NCBI GenBank assembly: GCA_951394045.1
Contig: OX595987.1
Location: forward strand, 3,906,001-3,970,000
Length of the DNA stretch: 64,000 bases
Direction of reading: 5' to 3'
Origin: Nitzschia sp. DOCU1
Taxonomy: Eukaryota; Bacillariophyta; Bacillariophyceae; Bacillariales; Bacillariaceae
Part shown: piece by piece, positions 10,739-21,433 of the stretch
How positions within the stretch are numbered: position 1 is the stretch's first letter
Layout: each line of letters opens with the position of its first letter
Program-made: the position numbers and the translations under genes
Notes under the pieces: generated by a model
What the model was told of the DNA's origin: nothing
Database searches by the model: none
Seen by the model: only the letters and a program-made list of their open reading frames with translations

Positions 10739-12239
10739 ATGAAATCTGTGGCGGTCGTAAGATTCACAATCTCGCTGGCCTTAGCTGCCGGGACAGCCCA
10801 TGCCTTTGTGGCCCACCAGCAGCCATTTCATCGAGGCATTGCGACTGTAGGGAGGCAACAAGAGGTGTCGCCGCTCCTGGGTAGTGGGGTTGGATCGATA
10901 ATCACATCCCCGAGACTGCCACCCTCTCTTCGAAACCGACCCTTAACGTCCCTCCATTCCTCGGATCCTTCCGATGACCTGGATTGCGACGCCAAGCCCA
11001 CCTTTTGGGAACGAATATTCATGTCTCTATCCAAAGGAGCCGCCTCCAAAATCCTTGAAAAGTATGGCTTCAATCCATCCTCTGAAACGGGACTAAATGT
11101 TATGACTTTGCTGCGCGTCGGCATCCCTAGTATCCTAGTGGGACTTGCGGCGTTTTTCGCCTTTCCTGTCATGAGTATGTGGCTGAGCTCTCTATTTACC
11201 GACGCTGGCGTCTTTGAGGTCTTATCGCAAGATTCTAGTCAATTTGTCCAAAACTTTTTGACGGTAGCGAGCTTGCTATTCAGTATTTTGGTGGGACAAA
11301 CATACTATTTCATGTACCAGCAACAAGAAATGGTCTATTATGCCTTATTCAATGAAGTCACCGAAGCCAAATCGCTCTTGGAACAAGTTGCGTTGGTTTG
11401 TCAAGGTCGAAGCATGTATCCCAAAGTGTTGGGAAGTATTCAAAAATACGTCCAAAGCGATTTGAAGAAACTACGAGCCGATCCTGCCGTCCTATTGAGT
11501 GCCAGACCTATTGATGATCCTTTGGAGACCATCATGTACTTGACCAGTGTGGGAGTCCCTAGTACTGTCTATGAAACGGTTCGAAGTCTTCGACAAGCTC
11601 GAGCACAGCGATTGGGCGCTCTACAACGCAAATTACCTCAAATACACATGCTTCTGTTGTGGATCTTGGCGGCGTTGGAATTGGTCAGTTTTCCATTGCT
11701 AGGAGCGGGGACACAAACGCTTGGAGGCTACAAAATCTTGACGATTGAAGGGTGTCTGTTTGGTGTAATGACGACTGGAATTGTGTTGACTTTGCGGGTA
11801 AGTACTACTACAAGAGTCTTGGATGGTGACAAGTGCATCACCAGCAACAGAGTTTGGTTCTGACATAAAACATTTCGTGGATCGATCGATATAGGTGGTG
11901 GGTGAATTGTGGCGTCCTGCCGGTGGCGCCTACAATGTGGATACTGTCTTGAACGTTATGGTAAAGGGACTCGAGCATGAATTGCAAGCTCGTTTGGAAG
12001 GCAAGAAGATCAACACCATGTCAGGGATCTACCCCAGTCCGGCCATTGATGCGGAATACTTGAAAACGGCAGATCGAAAGATCACGAGCGCCAATAGCAA
12101 CGTCCCAGCATCCATCGACGACACAAATGTGGATCATGATACTACTTCCATCTACCAACAAGGGGCTGATATTTCCATCCCGATTCGACGCCTGTGGAGT
12201 TGGATTTGGGATCGACGAGCGTCTAGGCAAGAAAAGTAG
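10739..12239 (+). CDS. Plastid-targeted multi-pass membrane protein (DUF4239/bestrophin-like topology), one intron
   Basis: Two exons, 10739-11797 and 11895-12239, joined across a 97-bp GT-AG intron (donor GTAAGT at 11798, acceptor ATAG, phase 0), giving about 467 aa. The ATG at 10739 gives a clean signal peptide ending GTAHA followed by FVAHQ; Phe after the cleavage site is the hallmark of diatom plastid presequences, and a Ser/Arg-rich transit-like stretch follows. Four hydrophobic segments are visible: two near residues 125-185, and two near 310-355 just before the intron. Between them lies a long soluble helical part. The arrangement recalls DUF4239 or bestrophin-like proteins, but I cannot prove homology. 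The C-terminus after the intron is soluble and polar. Function unknown. Confidence 0.75.
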
Positions 12240-12859
12240 AGTACTACAAAAATCAGAACTTCAATGCTAGCGAATCGATTACGTATATCTTTGTCATTCA
12301 AGAATGCTTCTCCTCGTAGCTTCTGTGTGGTATGATTGGGAATTGGAGAACTATGCTTGTGCATCTCGATCTACTATTATTGTTCGACCTACTCTACTAG
12401 TAGAGTACTAATCCTCGTCACAAGGCATCTACGCACAGTTCCCGGTAATAGACTCACTCAATTTCTTTTATCCATGTCATATGCAGAGAATTGGGCGGAG
12501 ACACACCAAGCTTATCTGCGTTGTCTTCCAACTGCAGCGGCTGTGGACAAACAACGAGACGAAAGGAATCTCTCTATGATGACTATCTACATCGACATCG
12601 ATGGCCGACGCGCCTTATTATCCACGTCTGAACTATAAACCCGGGACCCAGCCTAAACAGGATTGAAAATTAGCGAGGGGAGAGTGGAGTCGGTCCGGCC
12701 CATCATACGCCCATCACATGATCGCCCAAAACCAAACTTTTTCCATCGACCATGATAACGATCAGTGCACTTTGACACCCCAAGGAAGTGTTTACTATAA
12801 CAGCCAAATATCGAGGACAATTGAATTGAATGTTGTGATTTTCAAGGAGATAAGGCACG
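12240..12859. other. Intergenic region, nothing recognised
   Basis: 3' side of the plastid membrane protein gene. Contains a short ACTACTAGTAGAGTA palindrome-like stretch near 12395. No ORF with a recognisable domain. Confidence 0.45.
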
Positions 12860-13063
12860 ATGACATTTAGTGCCATCGCAACGGACGAAATTCGAAATGA
12901 TGAGGAAGAGACTTGGGACGAGGAAGAAGCCGAGTGGCACCGCCTTGAACAGAATAGACGCACATGCGTGATGCGACGGACCTGTGCCGCCGCTGCCCTC
13001 GCTGTTTACCTGTTTCTGATTGTTAACTGGAAGCTAGGCAAGGCTCCCATGGATGGATTTTGA
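12860..13063 (+). CDS. Possible small single-pass membrane protein
   Basis: 67 aa from an ATG at 12860. The N-terminal half is strongly acidic (runs of Asp/Glu with Trp at intervals), followed by a basic patch and one hydrophobic segment (about residues 42-57) ending in a short tail. This ordered arrangement of acidic, basic and membrane parts is more protein-like than the neighbouring random frames. There is no family match I can name. It ends 107 bp before the convergent end of the first ATPase gene, so it could also be 3'-UTR sequence. Confidence 0.35.
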   Translation: MTFSAIATDEIRNDEEETWDEEEAEWHRLEQNRRTCVMRRTCAAAALAVYLFLIVNWKLGKAPMDGF

Positions 13064-13169
13064 AGGACAGTATCTTCAATTTATTTTAATTCGTGGAGAA
13101 GTCACGATAGGACGAAATCCAGTCCGAGACAGCGTGAGAGGTCTAGAGGCAGACCACAATATCGGCATT

Positions 13170-16100
13170 CTACTTGCGCAGTCGTAAATCCTTCGGATCT
13201 GTTGACAAAAGCCTTTTCTCCTCGGGAATCTCTCCGAACCTCGAGCGGGCCCGGAATCCTGTATCCTCGGCGCTGGAATCTTCAACCGACGGGCAGTATT
13301 CGGAGCTACAGGTAGAACATTGGATAGATTCTTGGATCGACTCTCGTGTTGGGTGCACCATGTGATGCTGCTCGACGTAACGAACCACGGCAACTGCGCC
13401 CCATTGTAGATAGAAGTCCCGGGCCCTCTGCCAATAGGCTGCTCTCTCCGCAGGGAAAGTCTCGCTAGCAAGGTGGGCCGCCAATGCGGCGTCTTGGGTA
13501 AACCCCGATCGCATGGACGTCACAATGGCTTTCTCGTAAGCCGCCTTCAAATTTACAAGCGCAGATTCCCCTCTCTTACCGGTGCTAGATTTGAAGGCAA
13601 GACTTGCTTCTTCGGCATCCAAAATAAAGAGCTTCTGCGGAAGATTGATGCTGCCTTGGTCAACCACCCAGCCGCGGAGAAGCGAGTGGTAGTTCTTTGC
13701 TTCCTTTAGATATCGTTGTCGCTTCATCACGTTGACTTTAGAGCATTTCTTGGCTTGCCAGTAGGAAACCAGCCCAATATAGAAAGCGCGAGCGAGTCCA
13801 AAGTAGTAGGCACCATGTACAACGCTTGAGGCATTGGTCTTCTCACTGTGAACCAGCTTTTCCTTCGTTTCGGAAGCCAATGGAAAGTTACGACAAAAAA
13901 TAGCGATTTGCATCAAGTAAGAAAGATCGGATTGGCTTCCTGTCGTTCCATCCCAGTCTAGACGTTCACGCCATGCTTTCGATGCCCCACCTCCGATATC
14001 AAAAACTGTCTCGCCTGCTCCTGGTGCGACAACAGGTCCCACGGTGTTCTCGCTTTCTTCGCCTGAGTCGACATCGGCTGTCAAATTGAGTGCACATTGG
14101 ATGACACTCAAAGTGACAAGAACACTTGTTTTTTGACCAAAATCGTAAATTTGGTGGATAAACTTGGTCATGTCTTTAACGAGTGGCTTCAACGCCAGAC
14201 CACTGTAGTAATATATATAACCGTAGCCGACGACTGCAAGAGATGCAGAATGCATTTCACCGCTTCGCATCCCGATGCGGTAAGTTCCGAGCTGAAATTC
14301 GACGATCATACTCAAAGGTTTATGCCAGGTGTAAAGTGTAACGACAAGGTTTCTTACAGCGGCCTCGGACTGTATCGATGTCTCGCTTAGTTCCCCCATG
14401 ATGCGAAGGGCTAGATTGGCTGCTCGTGTGCTCAAACTGGTCTCAAAAAAGTCCGATACGCAAGCTTTTGAAAAACATCCAAAAGCTCTGGCTGCATAAT
14501 CCCCGAGACCGAATCGCAACGTCAAGTCCACCATCCGACAAGCACAGAGTATCTGGATAGCGGAGCCATGGTGGTGCAATGGGTGAAACGCATAGTCGAG
14601 CACCAAGATGCAGAAATTCTTGAGAGAATGCTGGTCGATTCGGGGAAGCTCCAAAATATCATCATCCGACAAAATGTCCAGCTTGGCAGCTATTCTTATA
14701 AATTCGGCTCGAGCGTCGTTCAAGGTAGGGCTCCGCTGCATCTTTTCTCCAACCTTCTCGAGGATAAAGTGAAAAGTCGATACCATCTCATCCCGTTTGT
14801 TGCGTTCTGCATGAAACTGGAGCATAGTAAACCATGCATCCGTCGAATCCTCTATCCTTTTGGAGTGTTTCTGAATCAATTCGACTGTTTCCACCAAGTC
14901 ATCATCGTAGTCCTTTCCATTACGGAGGCACATGCGTCCGTACAACTTGTTCAATCCCAACGTCAAGTTGTAGTGCTCGGACCAAGGATCATGGATATTC
15001 TTCACCAAATCCAAACCGTTCTTCGAATATACCAAAGCGTGTTCAAAAGCCGCAAGATCTGCTGCCCGGCAAGCTGCTTGGAGGTTAAGTTGGCATAGCT
15101 GAACATGCAAAACCTTGTCGTTTTTGTCCATGGCCTTCATTCCCGAATTGAGACGGTCCACACACAGAAATAACAAATCTTCCTGAACTTTGTCCGACTT
15201 TGATCCTTCGAGGTATCGACGATGTAGCTCCTTTCCCAAGTGATAGTGGAGCTGTATTCTTTCGGTGTCATCGAAGAACAGATCTAAAGCGGCATGATGC
15301 ACCTTGTCATGCGTAAAATTCAGCTGACAGTCCCCGACCCGCTCCAACAAACCTTCTTGTAGTAGCCTTTCACAATATTTCATGGGATCCACGCCGTCGC
15401 GATTATTGATTTTGGCGACCAAACCTTGATCCGTGCAATCGCCAATCCTTTCCACGGCCCCATCCGCATGTTGGGTGATTGCTGTGGCAGCAGCAGCAAT
15501 CACTACCGAAAGCAGGCTTTCTTGAAATCGATATCCTAGACAGGCACATATTTTGAGGATTTGCACCTGGGAGGGCGACAATAGGTCGATCTTGGCCCGT
15601 AGAATTTCTGCCACGTTTTGCGTGACCATAGTTTCATCACGAACGCGATCCAAGTCCCACGTCCAACAAAAGGACAAAATCGAATATTCTAACAGACCCC
15701 GCTCTTCTAGATGGCCCAGCATTTGAATCGTATGGAATATATTGCCCCCTGTTCGCTCCACAAGCAGGTCAGCAAGTTCTGCGATACCGTCGTCTGTTCG
15801 AAGAGTGTCTCTCAGCAATTGATGTATAGCTTCTGTAGAAAGATTTTCGACGTGTAACTCTCGGTACTCGGTAGCCCTCCAGCTTGACTTTATGGTTTCA
15901 ATAAATTGTTGCACATTGTCGACGACGACGCCTTTGTTAACTTCATTGGTGCGAAAGGATGCGACAAACACAAAATGTTGCAAATCACGATCCAATAGTG
16001 TGGGTTGCAACACATCCAACGTCAATGCATCCATCCACTGAATGTCATCTAGCCACAGTACGACTGGTCGTTCGGCGATGGATATCGTCCGAAGAAAAAT

Positions 16101-16805
16101 CCGTATCGTCGACTTGAGCTTTTCCAAATCTTCTTGTGAATGTTTGGCGGATGACAGTCCACTGCTCGTCTCATTATGATTGTTGTTACCATTACATGCC
16201 GTTGCTGTTGACGATGATTCTTCAATGCGATGATTTGTTGGCTCTTCAGCAGAACCCAACAGCAACGACGAAATGGCGCTCCTTTCCCCCACCCCCACCA
16301 TCAACTCTTGCAACTCTGGTATTAGATCTTCCAATCGTTTCAATTCTTCTGGACTCAGTCTTTTGGATAATAGCTCAGCATATCGTTCCTGGTCCCCTGA
16401 TAGTGTCAGGGCGCGTGATATTTGGCGCAATGCTCGTCCTAAAATTCCATAAGGCGTCGGATCTTTGGAAAGTTCATACTTTCCACATCCAAGAATGGTG
16501 GTTCGTCGCCCCTTAAGTGATGTCGTCGAAGAAGAACCTTGATCTTTGCAAAAGGCATGTTCAATCAAGGCTGTTTTTCCAGTACCACTCAAACCGCTCA
16601 CAAAGATGAGTGGCACCGTTCCTCGATTATTGCTGGGCGAGGATGAGTCGGTTGTTGTGGACCTCTGGCTTTGGTGGACGGCTGCTGCTTCCAGACAACG
16701 TCGCAAGGCCCGTAGCTCTTCTTCTCGACCATATAATTTTTGAATCGAGGATGCTATCCGAAGAGTATTGTTAGGACTGTATCGGCGGAATGATGTCGAC
16801 GACAT
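13170..16805 (-). CDS. Large AAA/NACHT-like ATPase with helical-repeat C-terminus, paralogue 1
   Basis: 1211 aa from the ATG at 16805; a longer reading from 16856 would need a TTG start. An N-terminal signature (LYGREEELRALRRCL, about 24-38) precedes a Walker A GLSGTGKT (71-78) and a Walker B VVLWLDDIQW near residue 250, followed by a sensor-like VASFR. This is the Orc1-like AAA_16 / COG3899 predicted-ATPase type. The central part (VERTGGN...HLEERGLL) is a winged-helix-like region usual in such STAND ATPases. The remaining 700 residues are all-helical, TPR-like and without catalytic signatures. STAND ATPases act as nucleotide-driven switches in signalling; no effector domain is visible here, so its output is unknown. 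It is a tandem copy of the gene at 17209-20739. Single exon. Confidence 0.85.
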   Translation of the reverse strand: MSSTSFRRYSPNNTLRIASSIQKLYGREEELRALRRCLEAAAVHQSQRSTTTDSSSPSNNRGTVPLIFVSGLSGTGKTALIEHAFCKDQGSSSTTSLKGRRTTILGCGKYELSKDPTPYGILGRALRQISRALTLSGDQERYAELLSKRLSPEELKRLEDLIPELQELMVGVGERSAISSLLLGSAEEPTNHRIEESSSTATACNGNNNHNETSSGLSSAKHSQEDLEKLKSTIRIFLRTISIAERPVVLWLDDIQWMDALTLDVLQPTLLDRDLQHFVFVASFRTNEVNKGVVVDNVQQFIETIKSSWRATEYRELHVENLSTEAIHQLLRDTLRTDDGIAELADLLVERTGGNIFHTIQMLGHLEERGLLEYSILSFCWTWDLDRVRDETMVTQNVAEILRAKIDLLSPSQVQILKICACLGYRFQESLLSVVIAAAATAITQHADGAVERIGDCTDQGLVAKINNRDGVDPMKYCERLLQEGLLERVGDCQLNFTHDKVHHAALDLFFDDTERIQLHYHLGKELHRRYLEGSKSDKVQEDLLFLCVDRLNSGMKAMDKNDKVLHVQLCQLNLQAACRAADLAAFEHALVYSKNGLDLVKNIHDPWSEHYNLTLGLNKLYGRMCLRNGKDYDDDLVETVELIQKHSKRIEDSTDAWFTMLQFHAERNKRDEMVSTFHFILEKVGEKMQRSPTLNDARAEFIRIAAKLDILSDDDILELPRIDQHSLKNFCILVLDYAFHPLHHHGSAIQILCACRMVDLTLRFGLGDYAARAFGCFSKACVSDFFETSLSTRAANLALRIMGELSETSIQSEAAVRNLVVTLYTWHKPLSMIVEFQLGTYRIGMRSGEMHSASLAVVGYGYIYYYSGLALKPLVKDMTKFIHQIYDFGQKTSVLVTLSVIQCALNLTADVDSGEESENTVGPVVAPGAGETVFDIGGGASKAWRERLDWDGTTGSQSDLSYLMQIAIFCRNFPLASETKEKLVHSEKTNASSVVHGAYYFGLARAFYIGLVSYWQAKKCSKVNVMKRQRYLKEAKNYHSLLRGWVVDQGSINLPQKLFILDAEEASLAFKSSTGKRGESALVNLKAAYEKAIVTSMRSGFTQDAALAAHLASETFPAERAAYWQRARDFYLQWGAVAVVRYVEQHHMVHPTRESIQESIQCSTCSSEYCPSVEDSSAEDTGFRARSRFGEIPEEKRLLSTDPKDLRLRK

Positions 16806-17208
16806 GATTTGTGAACCGCCGATTGATCCAATGGCCGATTCCGCGCGGAGTCCCAAAGGAAGAAGGAAGCTTGTGGAGGTACCAGGAGAAATCTCCTACA
16901 AGCCAGGAATGAGAAATCTCTCTAACTACTACTAGAGCCAGCACCACTCCCCTTTACAACCGCAATACGTGGAGTCAAAAGTGAAAGTTGTTCACCTTTC
17001 ATGGTTGGATGGAGGATCTGGACTTTCGTTCTCGTCGTTTAATCAGAATTTAATCAGAAAAGCCATGCAAAAAGCCCCCCCCCCCCAAAAAAAAATGGCG
17101 AGATTCCCTCACTTCCCGCAATTGGGTCATTTGAGTCAACATTTGAGTCAATATCTATCGGCTTTACCTATGATAGTAGGATCCAGATCATGCATAAAAT
17201 GACCCGAA
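16806..17208. other. Intergenic spacer between the two ATPase paralogues
   Basis: Upstream region of paralogue 1 and 3' side of paralogue 2. Contains a homopolymer junction of 11 C followed by 9 A at 17076-17095. No gene seen. Confidence 0.55.
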
Positions 17209-20200
17209 CTAGGATGCTAGCTCTTTTACCTGGGAGAGCCGACGACTGGCATCCAGGAGAAACAGCTCAGAGGATGCTGATAGTTCTTCAGACATACCGG
17301 CAAAGCGAGCTCGGGCTCGAAATCCCCCTTCGGACGCCATCTCGTTTAAGAAATCATCGCAATTCATAGACGAGGATGCCGACAGCGCGGACGAGGGATC
17401 GTAATCACTCTCTTGTTGGTCCAAACGATGTACTACCGCTGTGGCCCCCCAGCGCAAGTACAAGCCACGTGCCCGGTCCCAGTAAGACTCTCGGTCGGAT
17501 CGAATCGTTTCGCTAGCCAGATGCGCCGCAAGAGCGGCATCTTGCATAAATCCTGATTTCATGGATGCTACAATGGCCTTGTCGTAGGCGCCTTTGATGT
17601 TCGCTTTCGCGTCATCACACGCTAGATCATCGGAATACGTAATGCTGAGCGCCTCGGCGTCCAAGATGAACAATTTTTGGGGCAAATTGATGCTGCCGTG
17701 ATCGACAACCCATTTGCGCAACATGTCGTGGTATCGCTTCGCTTCTCTAAGATACCGTTGCCTCTTCACCACATTGAGCCTTGAGCATTTCTTCGCCTGC
17801 CAATATGCGACTAGGCCAATGTAGAATGCGCGGGCAAGTCCAAAGTAGAATGCTCCATGTATGACTGCTGACGCATTTGTCTTGTCGCTACGTAGTAGCT
17901 TTTCTTTGGTTTCGACTGCGAGCGGAAAATTGCGACAGAAGATCGCTATTTGGAGCAAATAGGAAAGATCACTTTGGCCGCCCGTGTTCCCGTTCCACCC
18001 AAGTCGCTTCCGCCATAGTTTTGAAGCCCCACCACCGATATCAAATACATCCTCTCCGGCGATGGGATCGATGAATGCAAGAGAGTTTCTCATCTCGCCC
18101 TCAACGCTGGTCTTCTTCGATGGAGAAGATGTCAAGTTGATAACGCATTGATAGAGGCTCAGAGTGGCCAAAATGCTAGTAAATTGCCCGTAATCATACA
18201 TTTGCTGTATGAAATTAGCCAAGTCGGCGACCAGCGGCCCTATTCTCAGACCAGAGTAGTAATAGGACCACCCATAACCAATCATTGCATGGAAAGCCGA
18301 AGCTTGATCACCGATACGAAAACCAATCTTGTACGTTTCCACGACGTAATCGACTGTAGTACTCAGGGGTTTAAACCAGGTGAACAAGCACGTAGCCGAA
18401 TTCCGCGCGCTCGCAATGGAGGCACCGGGAAGGGAGCCGACCTTTTCAATCAGAGCCAGGCACAACTGGCTCGCCCTCGTTCCCAGCTCGATCTCGAACA
18501 GTTCCGCAAGACACACTTTGGTAAAAGAACCGAATGCTGCCGCAGAGTACGCGCCAATCCCATATTGAAGGGTTATTTCGACCATGCGGCATGCCGCCAC
18601 GATTTGCATACTTGCGCCATGAGTATGGTTTAGTTGATGAAACACTCGATCAAGAACCCGAATGCAAAAATCACAAAGAGGATACTCTTCGTTTATGGGC
18701 ATGTTCAGAATTCCACTATCGGACAATGCTTTTAACCTGGCAGCAGTTTTTTTGAACTCTGCCTTTGCATCTGCCAGTGACGGGTTGACTGGCAGTTTCA
18801 CTCCTAATTCCCCAAGCGTTTCAAACATGCTCGTAACCATCTCGGGGTACTTGGCTGTGCCGCGATAAAAATCTAGCAGTGTGAAACGTGCTTCCAACGA
18901 CGCCTCGAAGGTCTTTGCGTTCTGTAAAACGACTTCAACCGTTGTCAGCAAATCCTCCGCGTGGGAATTCCCTGCGAATAAGCACATCCTGGCATACAAA
19001 GTATTGATTCCCAAGGACAAATTATAGTACTCTGTCCAACATGTCTCAAATTCGTTCAAGATACCAAGACCCTTCTTTGAATACGCCAAAGCGAGCTCAA
19101 ATGCTGAGAGGTCGGCGGCTAGCCGAGCGGCTCGTAGATTGAGACCACATAGCTTGAGTCTTAACCCGTAATCTGCTTCATCAATGAAAGAAAGCCCCGA
19201 GTTCAACCGATCCGCGCAAAGAAAAAGTAGTTCTTGTTGCATTTTGGGGTCATCATTCTCGATGAAATAATGCCGAAAAAGTTCCATTCCAATACGGAAG
19301 TGAAACGTTGCGAGCGCCTGATCGTTCTGGAAAGTGTCAAGGGCGGCCTCGAGAATCTTATCGTGCGAAAACTTGACGTGTGAACCTACACGTTCTAACA
19401 GACCCTCCTTCAACAGTACGTCAAGCCTATCTTCTACGCTTGGGGTCTCGACAGCAGGATCATCCGAGGAATTGGCATTGACCGCAGCCGCGGCGACAGC
19501 AGCCGACAGAATATTTTGACGAAATTGATATCCCAGACATCCACATAGTTGCAGCAATTCGACTTCCGCGGTGGATAGCCGGAAGATCTTCTGTCTCAAG
19601 ATCTCTGCTATATTTCCTGACGCCATTGTCAATGCCCTAACTCGGTCAACTTCCCATGTCCATTGACACATCGATGACGAATACCAGAGAAGCCGATTCG
19701 CCTCCAAGTGCCTTAGCATCTCCAAAACATGGAAAGCATTTCCTCCCGTTCGCTCCAGCAGAAGCTCCACAAGATCCGTCGTGTTCACATTTTTACCAAG
19801 TAAATCATCCAGAATTTCTTTTACCGTAGCGCAAGTAAGATTCCCCACTGCAATCTCTTGACAGTCCGGCCCGCGAAAGCTCGTTTTCAGCTTTTGAACC
19901 AGCAGATCCAGACGGCTGAGAGACGAGGCACCGTCGCTGCCCCCACCATTGTTAGCACTGTCAGTATTATTTTCAGTCCGAAAAGAGGCCACAAACACAA
20001 GGTGTTTTAATTCCTTATCCAACAAAATTGCTGAAAGTACATCCGATGTTAAGGCGTCTATCCATTGGACGTCGTCCAGCCATAGAACAACGGGGCAATC
20101 CGCCCTGGATACCTCTCTCAGGAATATTCGTATCGTAAACTTGAGTTTCTCGGCTTCATCTTTGGAGTAATCATATGTCGAGGACCCAGCCGGATCGATT

Positions 20201-20739
20201 TCGTCTGATGAACGGGTTGGATCACGGGCAGATGTGGTCGTAGTCTTGGGAGACGTTGCTTCATCGTTCAAAAATTGAAGATCAGGAATCAGATACACAA
20301 GTCTAGCCCACTCGTCTGGACTGAGTGTTTCCGATAATAGGTCGGCATATACTTGTCGTTCCGTCGAATGGACCATTGCTTGCGTGATCTCTCCCAGCGC
20401 CTGCAATAAAACCCCATACGGCGAAGGGTCTTTGTGATGTTCAAATTTCCCACACCCGAGAAGACACTTTCGATTCAGATTATCTCCGTCTCTAGTACTT
20501 CTAGTACTACTACGATAGGCGTAGTCCACTAATGACGTTTTCCCAGAGCCACTTAATCCCCCCACAAATACTAACGGAACAGTTCGATTTTCTTCTTCTC
20601 CTTCGCCTTGTTGTTCATTGGAAGAACGTTTATTGCCAGAAGCTTGATCGAGCTTGGATCGAAGAATCGAGAGCTCCGCATCTCTTCCGTAAACCCTTTC
20701 AGATGACGAAACTAACAGCGATCGTATCCTTGTTTCCAT
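17209..20739 (-). CDS. Large AAA/NACHT-like ATPase with helical-repeat C-terminus, paralogue 2
   Basis: 1176 aa from the ATG at 20739. Collinear with paralogue 1 throughout: VYGRDAELSILRSKL at about 16-30, Walker A GLSGSGKT at 61-68, Walker B VVLWLDDVQW near residue 218, VASFR after it, and a matching TPR-like C-terminal half with near-identical blocks such as AIFCRNFPLA and INLPQKLFILDAE. The strongest conservation is in the far C-terminal third, not only the ATPase core, which suggests that the helical region is the functional binding surface. Linkers after Walker A and before Walker B differ in length and composition. Both copies keep the P-loop Lys and the Asp-Asp of Walker B, so both should bind and hydrolyse ATP. 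No intron. Confidence 0.85.
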   Translation of the reverse strand: METRIRSLLVSSSERVYGRDAELSILRSKLDQASGNKRSSNEQQGEGEEENRTVPLVFVGGLSGSGKTSLVDYAYRSSTRSTRDGDNLNRKCLLGCGKFEHHKDPSPYGVLLQALGEITQAMVHSTERQVYADLLSETLSPDEWARLVYLIPDLQFLNDEATSPKTTTTSARDPTRSSDEIDPAGSSTYDYSKDEAEKLKFTIRIFLREVSRADCPVVLWLDDVQWIDALTSDVLSAILLDKELKHLVFVASFRTENNTDSANNGGGSDGASSLSRLDLLVQKLKTSFRGPDCQEIAVGNLTCATVKEILDDLLGKNVNTTDLVELLLERTGGNAFHVLEMLRHLEANRLLWYSSSMCQWTWEVDRVRALTMASGNIAEILRQKIFRLSTAEVELLQLCGCLGYQFRQNILSAAVAAAAVNANSSDDPAVETPSVEDRLDVLLKEGLLERVGSHVKFSHDKILEAALDTFQNDQALATFHFRIGMELFRHYFIENDDPKMQQELLFLCADRLNSGLSFIDEADYGLRLKLCGLNLRAARLAADLSAFELALAYSKKGLGILNEFETCWTEYYNLSLGINTLYARMCLFAGNSHAEDLLTTVEVVLQNAKTFEASLEARFTLLDFYRGTAKYPEMVTSMFETLGELGVKLPVNPSLADAKAEFKKTAARLKALSDSGILNMPINEEYPLCDFCIRVLDRVFHQLNHTHGASMQIVAACRMVEITLQYGIGAYSAAAFGSFTKVCLAELFEIELGTRASQLCLALIEKVGSLPGASIASARNSATCLFTWFKPLSTTVDYVVETYKIGFRIGDQASAFHAMIGYGWSYYYSGLRIGPLVADLANFIQQMYDYGQFTSILATLSLYQCVINLTSSPSKKTSVEGEMRNSLAFIDPIAGEDVFDIGGGASKLWRKRLGWNGNTGGQSDLSYLLQIAIFCRNFPLAVETKEKLLRSDKTNASAVIHGAFYFGLARAFYIGLVAYWQAKKCSRLNVVKRQRYLREAKRYHDMLRKWVVDHGSINLPQKLFILDAEALSITYSDDLACDDAKANIKGAYDKAIVASMKSGFMQDAALAAHLASETIRSDRESYWDRARGLYLRWGATAVVHRLDQQESDYDPSSALSASSSMNCDDFLNEMASEGGFRARARFAGMSEELSASSELFLLDASRRLSQVKELAS

Positions 20740-21155
20740 TCTTGCGGTCGAATAATAACATCCACAAGGCTACAATAGTGCCAGACTTGAGGTGACTTGA
20801 CGCGGTCAACGGGAAATGTCGTGTCGGCGAGAAGAACTTGGACGCATCGACGTCTGACGTCATGGTGCGTGTCCCTTTGTGTGATTGCATCCAAAGGGGG
20901 GTAGGGTGGTTATTAATTTAGGGGTATCCCCCAAAATCACCACTATTCCGCTACCCATACCCGGCTGCTATCACGACGGACGGAGTTTGCGAACTCCAGA
21001 GAGTGGTACTACACCTCTGCGGCCACTGATGAAGCTACCGGTGGTAACGCTGCCCTTAGATTCGTCGCATGCGTCGGATGCTTCGAAAAGCTACCGGTAG
21101 CTACTAGTACTAGCACCACCGACAAGCAACAACAAAGAAGAACCGCGCACCCCCG

Positions 21156-21177
21156 CCCCCCCCCCCCCCCCCCCCCC
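21156..21177. repeat. Poly-C (poly-G) run of 22 bases
   Basis: Uninterrupted run of C on the plus strand. On the minus strand this is a G run that can form a G-quadruplex-like structure. Length is assembly-sensitive. Confidence 0.8.
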
Positions 21178-21419
21178 GCCGATCGTCCTCCTACCGGTGT
21201 AGTTAGTATCATACCCCAGCACGTAATACCTATTCGTAAGTACGATAATAATAGTACCACCGCCACACCACCCAGCGGAGAAGCCATCCATCGTCATCCA
21301 TCGTCACCCACCAGCAACTACACTGCACAGAAACCTTGGCGGGACCTCCTCTTCGCACCAACCATAAACACAACCTTGACGGGGACCCCCGGCCCTCTTC
21401 GCTTCTATCCAACAAGCTC

Positions 21420-21433
21420 GAAGAAGGTTCTTC
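21420..21433. promoter_or_regulatory. Candidate heat-shock element
   Basis: The sequence GAAGAAGGTTCTTC contains alternating GAA/TTC units with the 2-bp spacing of a canonical HSE. It lies 753 bp upstream of the HSF-A start and 681 bp upstream of ATPase paralogue 2. HSFs bind such inverted nGAAn units, so autoregulation is possible but not shown. Confidence 0.35.

Noticed and set aside
13170..16856. Longer start of ATPase paralogue 1 at 16856
   Set aside because: Needs a TTG start; the ATG at 16805 aligns better with paralogue 2.
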